Source of the DNA: Tabrizicola soli
Lineage (GTDB): Bacteria; Pseudomonadota; Alphaproteobacteria; Rhodobacterales; Rhodobacteraceae
Length of the DNA stretch: 64,000 nucleotides
Assembly: GCF_015999335.1 (NCBI RefSeq)
Contig: NZ_JAEACP010000012.1
Span: forward strand, 91,323-155,322
Direction: 5' to 3'
A program made the translations under genes and the position numbers. Position 1 is the stretch's first letter. Each line of letters starts with the position of its first letter. Below the pieces are notes generated by a model. It had not been told where the DNA came from. It saw only the letters and a program-made list of their open reading frames with translations, and ran no database searches. Of this stretch, positions 58,717-64,000 are shown in pieces.

Positions 58717-59175
58717 CACTGGGCTCTGGATCGCGATTCTCGCCGACACCGGGGCGACCGTGGTGGTGACGCTGTCCGGCTCTGCCACAGCCGGATGTTC
58801 TTCGTCCGTGCCTGCCGTGCGGCGCATCAGGTCGCAGCGCCGTCAGAGACAGCTGCCCGGCCCTGGGGAGTCGACCGGGCAGCCCCTTACCACGGTGGCA
58901 CACCCAGGGGACACGGGCAGCCAGTCAGGCACAACAGTCGACGGGACACATCGACACATTGACATCTAATGTTGAAATGATCGGTGGAAAGGGCGCAAGG
59001 CCCAATACCTGCGACTGCGCGGCATTTTGTCTCCCAGAGCCGCAATGCACACAGCCAAGGCTTGCTCTATGTCAATTCCGACCTAGGCTAAAGGGAGGGC
59101 GCGGCTGTCTGGGGAGAGCCGGCGGGGTGGCCATTCACTCCGTTTCCGAGGGCTACGATTGCCTCGAGGGGCGCC
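58717..59175. other. Gene-free stretch in the accessory region
   Basis: About 460 bases between the recombinase remnant and the outer-membrane protein gene. Open frames exist, but none has recognisable motifs. Confidence 0.4.
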
Positions 59176-59201
59176 CGGCATCCCGAAGCCTCGGGATGCC
59201 G
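59176..59201 (-). terminator. Hairpin downstream of the outer-membrane protein gene
   Basis: CGGCATCCCGA (59176-59186) pairs perfectly with TCGGGATGCCG (59191-59201) across a 4-base loop, 15 bases after the stop codon on the minus strand. No T-run follows. Confidence 0.55.
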
Positions 59202-59216
59202 AACAGAGCCGAGAAG

Positions 59217-59909
59217 TTACCAGCGGTAGTTGATGCCGAGCTGCACCATCCCGAACTCGATGTCGGTGTAGCAGTCGACGAAGCAGCTAGTCGGCAACTC
59301 CAGTCGACCGAGGTCGGTGTGCAGGTATTCGGCCGAAACGGTGAGCTTCTGGCTGATGAAGTGCTCCACACCCAAGCCTGCGATCCAGCCGCTGAGCTTG
59401 TCTTCTCCGGTAGTGACTGTCCCGTCGCCGGCGCTCCCAAGAGCGTTTGCCCGCGCAGCGCCAGCGCTGGCGAACACGAGCGTCTTGCCAAGGGCCCACC
59501 CAAGGCGACCGCGAAGGGTTGCAAGCTTGTCGACGGACGTTTCGCAGCCGGTGCAGCCGAAGATGGACCCGGTCGTCGGGTTCGCGTTCATGTCACCGCC
59601 ATGAACCGAAAGGACCGCGCCATAGACAAGATTGCCGTGCTGCCAGTCATAGCCGACCGACACAGACGGCATTGTGCCGGACCAGTCGTCCGCGCTCGAT
59701 TCGGCCGATAGGCTGCGCTCAGCCCAGAAGTTGTCTCCGGTCGGCTTGCTGAAGGCGATCCCAAGCCGCAGACCCGACCAGTCGATGGCTTCGGGTGCTG
59801 CTGCGACCGGCGCATCGTCCGCGACAACGGTCGGCCCACCGGCGTGCGCGACACCGGCAATCAGAGCTGCGGAAGCCACCGCTGCAAGCATGCTGCCAAA
59901 CTGCTTCAT
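59217..59909 (-). CDS. Outer-membrane beta-barrel protein (Omp25/OmpW-like)
   Basis: 230-residue protein with a signal peptide (FGSMLAAVASAALIAGVAHA) and alternating beta-strand pattern typical of an eight-strand barrel. It ends in LGINYRW, a terminal aromatic as required by the BAM machinery. Blocks such as VGYDWQHGNLVYGAVL and LRGRLGWALGKTLVFASAG resemble the Omp25/31 family of alphaproteobacteria. Two cysteine pairs (IFGCTGCETS and SCFVDCYTD) may form disulfides in loops. It lies alone among insertion-sequence remnants; its role is unknown. Confidence 0.82.
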   Translation of the reverse strand: MKQFGSMLAAVASAALIAGVAHAGGPTVVADDAPVAAAPEAIDWSGLRLGIAFSKPTGDNFWAERSLSAESSADDWSGTMPSVSVGYDWQHGNLVYGAVLSVHGGDMNANPTTGSIFGCTGCETSVDKLATLRGRLGWALGKTLVFASAGAARANALGSAGDGTVTTGEDKLSGWIAGLGVEHFISQKLTVSAEYLHTDLGRLELPTSCFVDCYTDIEFGMVQLGINYRW

Positions 59910-60074
59910 AGAATTATTCCCTGTCTTCTCATTCAAGCAAATCGCTATACGGTTATGTTTTCGTCTTTTTTTGGGCAGCGGACGGGCGCGCCGTCGCAAT
60001 GTGGCTATTCCGCTGCACGGCCAATCGAGGTCTCACTGCCGCCTGATCCGCCACCAGCAAGCCAGGACGCGGCG

Positions 60075-60189
60075 GACCCTCCTGCTTCAGCACGCCTTCG
60101 GCCTGCGCCGCCAAGGCCGCAAAGCCCTTGCGCATGTCGGTGACGCCCGCCGCCAGCCAGACCCGCGTGTTGGCCGGGACCGGGATCAA
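60075..60189 (-). pseudogene. IS66 TnpB (ORF2) N-terminal fragment
   Basis: [20 protein letters not shown] is followed by [15 protein letters not shown], the conserved start of the IS66 accessory protein TnpB. Similarity ends near 60075, well before the usual 115-residue end. Confidence 0.75.
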
Positions 60190-60362
60190 ACCGACAGACC
60201 CCGGATCAGCCGCGCCAGCGCCTCGGGGTCATACCCGCCGCTGATCCGCATCCGGTGGCCACTGGCCAGTTCGATCTTGATGTGGTTTTCGACGGTAGGC
60301 ATTGCCTTTGGTGCCTTCGCATCGGCGACGATCTCCACCGGCAGAAAGCGGGGCAGGGTCCT
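60190..60362 (-). pseudogene. IS66 TnpA (ORF1) C-terminal fragment
   Basis: The minus strand reads FLPVEIVADAKAPKAMP, then [20 protein letters not shown] and [12 protein letters not shown], ending one or two bases before the TnpB fragment. This is the C-terminal part of the small IS66 protein TnpA in its normal order. The N-terminal half is missing, replaced by IS481 sequence. Confidence 0.65.
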
Positions 60363-60688
60363 CAGTCGTCCAGCGCCAGAAGCGTATGGAGCCGCACCTC
60401 CAAACCGCCGCTTCCTCGTCCTCGGTCAGGACCGTCGAGCGCGGTTCCTTCGGCCCGGTCTTCATGTTCTCGACCGTCGCGCGCTTGCGCCACTTCGCCA
60501 CCGTCTTGGGGTTGATGCCAAGTTCCCGGCTCAGCTGCGCCACGAAGCTTGTGATCGCTGTATTGCAGCTCTGACAGCGTGCCCTCGCCAGCGGGCTCGA
60601 ACCGGTGGCGCCGCGCTCGCTGGATCGTGGCGTTCCCGTGAAGAACTCTTCCATTCCTTCCGACCCTGCGAAAGGAACGCACCATCAA
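60363..60688 (-). pseudogene. IS481-type transposase N-terminal fragment, frameshifted
   Basis: Pieces in two alternating frames reproduce the IS481 N-terminus: GRVLHGNATIQRAR (near 60640), SFVAQLSRELGINPKTVAKW then KTGPKEPRSTVLTEDEEAAV (60560-60420), and VRLHTLLALDD (60395-60365). At least two frameshifts occur, and the catalytic domain is missing because the copy is cut where IS66 sequence begins. Confidence 0.7.
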
Positions 60689-60721
60689 ACTGCGGGATCA
60701 AACACCTGGACCAGTAATACG

Positions 60722-61126
60722 TCATGTGTCGCGATACCGTGGCAGAGGAACCATTTGGCGCGACAAAGCATATCCGGCCACCGCGCCCACGACTGCGCCG
60801 ATCCCGTCTGCAAGGAGGTCAGCCCATTCTGCCTGCCGGCCGAAGAAAGGTTGGACCATTTCAATCGCGCCGCCATAGGCGATCACCCCCAACACGACCC
60901 AGATCGTCAGTCGCGGCCTCACAAGTGGCAGGGGAAACGCAAGACCGGCGAAGGCCAGAATATGGTAAACCTTATCCGACCCCACGGGACTGACGGCAGG
61001 CATGGGAGCTAACGTGAGTACCGCAATGATCATCCCCAAGGCGAGCGTTACCGCGCTGCCAACTGCGACCTGTTTCAGATTCTTCTGCCCTTGCGCCACA
61101 CATCGCTCCTTGGGGTAACGGGCCAT
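60722..61126 (-). CDS. VanZ-like family membrane protein
   Basis: 134-residue protein with three to four hydrophobic segments. KVYHILAFAGLAFPLPL and YGGAIEMVQPFFGRQAEWADLLADGIGAVVG are the typical VanZ-like core (H-x-x-A-F-x-x-L and E-x-x-Q...R-x-x-x-x-x-D-x-x-A-N/D). The function of most members is unknown. The start at 61126 is uncertain; the frame is open further upstream into the methyltransferase remnant. Copy context suggests cargo of the element rather than a core gene. Confidence 0.75.
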   Translation of the reverse strand: MARYPKERCVAQGQKNLKQVAVGSAVTLALGMIIAVLTLAPMPAVSPVGSDKVYHILAFAGLAFPLPLVRPRLTIWVVLGVIAYGGAIEMVQPFFGRQAEWADLLADGIGAVVGAVAGYALSRQMVPLPRYRDT

Positions 61127-61195
61127 CAGCGACACATTCCTGGGGAGTGTCAATCGCGTAGCTTGATCAGGTTTGCATTGCGGCACCAATCGGCA

Positions 61196-61372
61196 GGGCT
61201 TCGCCGGGTTCAGGGCATCGAACCTTTGCCCGCCGCTTTCCAGAATCGCAGTCTCGCCGGTGATATCCTGCCACCACTGGACAGCCACCTCGACGTGAGC
61301 CGGGTTCAGCTCGATGCCAAAGCCCACCTGCCCCGCCATCTCGGCAACGATCGGCGTGGCGTCGGATCCCAT
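61196..61372 (-). pseudogene. DNA methyltransferase C-terminal remnant
   Basis: The minus strand reads MGSDATPIVAEMAGQVG and FGIELNPAHVEVAVQWWQD, then ITGETAILESGGQRFD. This matches the last 60 residues of ParB-linked or phage-type N6-adenine/N4-cytosine methyltransferases (normally GSGTT, then GIELNPxYVxVA). The SAM-binding GSGTT is degraded to GSDAT and the rest of the enzyme is missing. Confidence 0.65.
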
Positions 61373-61396
61373 AGACTCGCAGGGAGCCAAGGGTGT

Positions 61397-61922
61397 CACG
61401 AAGTGACTTGCGCACGACAGAATGATGAAGCGTCGAAGATCGCTGTCAGGTTACCGGGTCAGCATCGGCGGCTAGCTAGCGCCTGAGACGCTGCCCAGCT
61501 CCCCGCGCACCCGGCCAAGGGGCGGACGAAATGTACACGTCATCGTCCGATGGAATCGCGAATGCCTTCTCGCTCCGATGAGTCCTGCTGAGCCAGGAAT
61601 TTGATCTAGCCAAGCGCAACCCATTTCAGCCCCAAGACACCGAGTATTAGATTTCAGGATGCTACCTGGACCATTGCGTGGCAGCCTGCCGTTGTCGGCC
61701 ATCTCATTCGCCTCACCGAGATTGGGGACGCAGTCACAGGTAGATCTGGCAAATCTACTGAGGGCCACTTTGCGACTGAACGCCTCGCCCCGAAGCGGGC
61801 AACGATGGTGATTTCTACCTCAAGCGAAGTCACCATTACGGGAGGGGGCAAAAACTCACGCGCGGGAGCTATACGGCCCCGGTGGGGCAAGCCCATTTAT
61901 ACATCCTCTTTCCAGATCGTCA
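61397..61922. other. Gene-free stretch in the accessory region
   Basis: About 525 bases with no recognisable coding region, repeat or RNA gene. Confidence 0.4.
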
Positions 61923-61940
61923 ATACATATTTTTATGTAT
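61923..61940. other. AT-rich hairpin
   Basis: ATACATA (61923-61929) and TATGTAT (61934-61940) form a 7-bp stem with a TTTT loop, at the start of a distinctly AT-rich segment (61915-62200). Confidence 0.5.
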
Positions 61941-62037
61941 GAATATTAATAGCTTACCGAGAATATGAGCATATGTGGGCATCCTTAACATTCGGTTGCC
62001 GGCTGCCGAAAATCCTCCCCATTTTCGGGCGGTTAGC

Positions 62038-62058
62038 CTTTAGGTGACCTTTAGGTCA
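62038..62058 (+). repeat. CTTTAGG repeat copy 1, SP6-promoter-like
   Basis: CTTTAGGTGACCTTTAGGTCA contains TTTAGGTGAC, identical to the first ten bases of the SP6 phage promoter after its initial A, and is itself a near-tandem repeat with an 11-base period. A second copy lies 175 bases downstream. Confidence 0.5.
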
Positions 62059-62212
62059 AAAACGGGGTGATCCGGGGACTTAGCATTTAGTTTTTGAAAT
62101 GGAGCAGGGGACCTGGGTACGTTGAAGAAAATATGCGGATTTTATCCGTTGAATCAATAACTTATCACATACCGGGTATGACCTCAGTTAACCCCGATTT
62201 TGCGGCGCTGAG

Positions 62213-62233
62213 CTTTAGGGGATGTTTAGGTTC
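62213..62233 (+). repeat. CTTTAGG repeat copy 2, directly before the phage-like ORF
   Basis: CTTTAGGGGATGTTTAGGTTC matches copy 1 at 16 of 21 positions and ends 2 bases before the first codon of the downstream open frame. Confidence 0.5.
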
Positions 62234-62235
62234 CC

Positions 62236-63555
62236 TTGGGCGAATACAAGGGTGCAGGTGTCGAGACCGGGAAGAAGAGCTACTACTTCTCCACCGTTGC
62301 CGGTAACGGGACCTATACCCAAGGGGCGATGCAGACGATCCAGCAGAGCGTTTCTGGGGTGGATCCCAGGACGGGCCGCACGGTGAAGGGAACCACGGCA
62401 GGAGTGATCTCGGGGAAGTATCTCGGGATCATCCAGCAGCGGCTCAGGAACCACCAGTATGGCCCCGAGGAGGCTCTCCTGCCTGTGCTGGATGGCAAGG
62501 GACAGGTGGTGGCCTATGAGCGGCACATGGCGCCCAAGGCCCTGGCTGCGCTGGAACCAAACACCCATATGGGCGAGATGCTCGGGTCCTGGAAAGGCCG
62601 CCAGGCGGAAGAGGAGCTGGCCCAGGATTACAACCGTCAGCTCATCGACAACCTGAAGGTGATCTGGGACCGGGACAAGAAGACCAAGGGTGTCCAGTTC
62701 ATCGACATCTCGGATGTCGATGCCCACAAGGATCGGGTCTATGCCGACAGTTGGGAGATGGTGCCGAACGATCTCAAGGCCTATATCAAGGAGGTCTTCG
62801 GGGAAGACGGCTTCCCGATCCGTCAGGACATGATCAACAATGCCGTGGGCTACCGGGCGCCCTCGATCACCGATGCCTGGACCGGGATCAGCCGATTCGA
62901 CAAGGAGCACCAGGAAGCCTTCGTGAAGGTGGCCACGGCGATCCATGGTGATGCCTTCAAGGTCTTGGCCACGGCAGAGAAGGCGATCCAGGCCGGGGTG
63001 TCGGTGGTGAAGTCCACGATCGTCGTGCGCTCGGTGATCATTCCCCTGGCAAACCTTGGCTCGAACTTCCTGCAGCTCTCCCTGCATGGGGTGTCAGTTC
63101 GGGACATGGTGTCTGGTTTCCCGACCAAGCTTCTGGAGATCACCAAGTATCAGAAGAACGAGAAGCGGAGGATCGAGGTCGAAGCCGAGATCGTGGCGCA
63201 ACGAACCAACCACGATGCGGTACGCCGGCTGCAGGCAGAGCTGCGCTCGATCCAGGATTCCAACAAGCGGATGTCGATCTGGCCGCTGATCGAGGCGGGG
63301 GAGTTCTCCACCATCTCCGAGGGGCTGACGGAAGCGGATGCTGCTCTGACCAGTGGTAAATGGGCGCAATATATCCAGGGCTTGATGGACAAGGTGCCGG
63401 CCAAGCTGGGGACACGACTGCGACAAGGCGTGCGAGTTCTCAACTCGAAAAAATGGCCTGCCGTCCGGCGGACTTGGGGAAGTGCCGGACGACAGGTGGG
63501 CCAACTACTACCCATGAAAGAAAGCACTTGGGCCAAAAGACTACGAGGCGAATAA
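62236..63555 (+). CDS. Phage-like protein of unknown function, probably 5'-truncated
   Basis: 439-residue open frame from a TTG at 62236, opened by a stop codon at 62227. There is no good ribosome site, and the N-terminus (GEYKGAGVETGKKSYYFSTV) reads like the middle of a longer protein. It has mixed helical character, a hydrophobic patch SVVKSTIVVRSVIIPLANLG and a charged coiled-coil-like stretch (KYQKNEKRRIEVEAEI). The overall look recalls the very large internal virion or polyvalent proteins of podoviruses, but I cannot name a family. It lies behind two SP6-promoter-like repeats, in an element otherwise made of mobile-DNA remnants. Confidence 0.55.
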   Translation: MGEYKGAGVETGKKSYYFSTVAGNGTYTQGAMQTIQQSVSGVDPRTGRTVKGTTAGVISGKYLGIIQQRLRNHQYGPEEALLPVLDGKGQVVAYERHMAPKALAALEPNTHMGEMLGSWKGRQAEEELAQDYNRQLIDNLKVIWDRDKKTKGVQFIDISDVDAHKDRVYADSWEMVPNDLKAYIKEVFGEDGFPIRQDMINNAVGYRAPSITDAWTGISRFDKEHQEAFVKVATAIHGDAFKVLATAEKAIQAGVSVVKSTIVVRSVIIPLANLGSNFLQLSLHGVSVRDMVSGFPTKLLEITKYQKNEKRRIEVEAEIVAQRTNHDAVRRLQAELRSIQDSNKRMSIWPLIEAGEFSTISEGLTEADAALTSGKWAQYIQGLMDKVPAKLGTRLRQGVRVLNSKKWPAVRRTWGSAGRQVGQLLPMKESTWAKRLRGE

Positions 63556-63875
63556 GGGGACAGGGCAACGCCTCGCATGCCGATTCCTGACCAGAAAATC
63601 TGACGTCAGATAGGCGTCATGGCGGCATTTTGTGGGGCCGCGCGACCATCGGTCCATCCCGGCAACTCTTGGTTGCTAAATTCCATTGCAGACAAGTTCG
63701 GCCGGATCCGAATCCCGTCGAAATGCCGCGGATCTGAAGCGCCTCGGAACCCAACCATAGGATGATCGTCTGGGGCCGATGCGCTAAAATACCAGCCTCC
63801 CTCGCTCATTGTCGCGGCTCGCCTCACGTAAACCTGTCCAAATGGACAAGTTCGCGGAGATTGACGAATTTGCTA
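63556..63875. other. Stretch before the IS5-type element, no gene recognised
   Basis: About 320 bases. A TGACGTCA palindrome lies near 63601-63608. Open frames on both strands lack recognisable motifs. Confidence 0.4.
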
Positions 63876-64000
63876 GGCTCCAGACCCATTGATTTCGGGC
63901 GGTTCGCGTGATTCAGGCCTCGCAAGGAGACCTGACCGATGAGCAACCTCTACTGGCTGTCCGAGGCGCAAATGGAGCGCCTGAAGCCATTCTTTCCGAA
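63876..64000 (+). mobile_element. Left end of an IS5-family insertion sequence (runs off the window)
   Basis: The sequence GGCTCCAGACCCATTG directly after CTA looks like the terminal inverted repeat and target of an IS427/IS5-group element, followed about 60 bases later by a transposase start. The right end is outside the window, so the inverted repeat cannot be confirmed. Confidence 0.55.
63939..64000 (+). CDS. IS5-family transposase, N-terminal 20 residues
   Basis: The window ends within this gene. MSNLYWLSEAQMERLKPFFP is the conserved start of IS5/IS427-type transposases (W-L-S/T-x-x-Q-M-x-R-L-x-P-F-F-P). A GCAAGGAGA ribosome site lies in front of the ATG. The copy could be intact beyond the edge. 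Confidence 0.8.
   Translation, partial: MSNLYWLSEAQMERLKPFFP

Noticed and set aside
58254..58769. 171-codon plus-strand frame after parE
   Set aside because: It runs antisense to the recombinase remnant and shows no motifs of its own.

Overview
The window is high-GC alphaproteobacterial chromosome, most likely order Rhodobacterales (a Paracoccus/Rhodobacter-like member of the Rhodobacteraceae). The reasons are the irr-fabA-fabB neighbourhood, the single-chain indolepyruvate:ferredoxin oxidoreductase, the frc-type sugar ABC operon, the ArsR-ArsC fusion next to a GAPDH/ArsJ pair, and the codon use. The assignment is by pattern recognition; no database search was possible.

Layout. 1-9.6 kb holds housekeeping and envelope genes: fabB (cut by the window edge), gdhA, two GFA-family proteins, fabA, the Fur-family regulator Irr, a glycosyltransferase-like protein, miaB, an OmpA-domain protein, a small lipoprotein and phoH. 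9.9-14.3 kb is a fructose-type sugar ABC operon (frcBCA) divergent from a ROK regulator, with a dyad operator between them. Next come adenine deaminase and an EamA exporter. 17.1-27.6 kb is an amino-acid catabolism operon: a 1147-residue 2-oxoacid:ferredoxin oxidoreductase followed without a gap by isovaleryl-CoA dehydrogenase, both methylcrotonyl-CoA carboxylase subunits, HMG-CoA lyase and methylglutaconyl-CoA hydratase, with an Lrp/AsnC regulator divergent from it.

27.7-37.0 kb carries an SGNH hydrolase, a Rieske oxygenase, a CbiX-like protein, a glutamine-synthetase-like ligase with a class III aminotransferase, lldD, trpA, a VOC protein and ychF. 37.0-43.7 kb is a divergent catabolic and transport cluster (FAH-family hydrolase, RraA-like, beta-hydroxyacid dehydrogenase and TauE exporter against an SsuABC-like transporter and a GntR/FCD regulator). 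43.7-48.0 kb holds an orphan betaine-type binding protein, an enolase-superfamily enzyme, a quinone-reductase-like protein and a LysR regulator. 48.1-53.8 kb is a metal(loid) resistance segment: a CueR-type promoter over a decayed copA, a Cys/His-rich exported protein, a DUF305/beta-propeller fusion, and an arsenate module (ArsR-ArsC fusion, GAPDH, ArsJ). ilvD follows.

From about 56.07 kb the character changes. A 47-nt 3' fragment of tRNA-Thr(GGT) looks like an attachment-site duplicate. To its right the sequence is gene-poor, with remnants of a serine recombinase, IS481 and IS66 transposases and a DNA methyltransferase, plus an intact parDE pair, a lone response regulator, an outer-membrane barrel protein, a VanZ-like protein, a phage-like ORF behind repeated SP6-promoter-like sequences, and the start of an IS5-family transposase at the right edge. 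I read 56.07-64.0 kb as a decayed integrated element that continues past the window.
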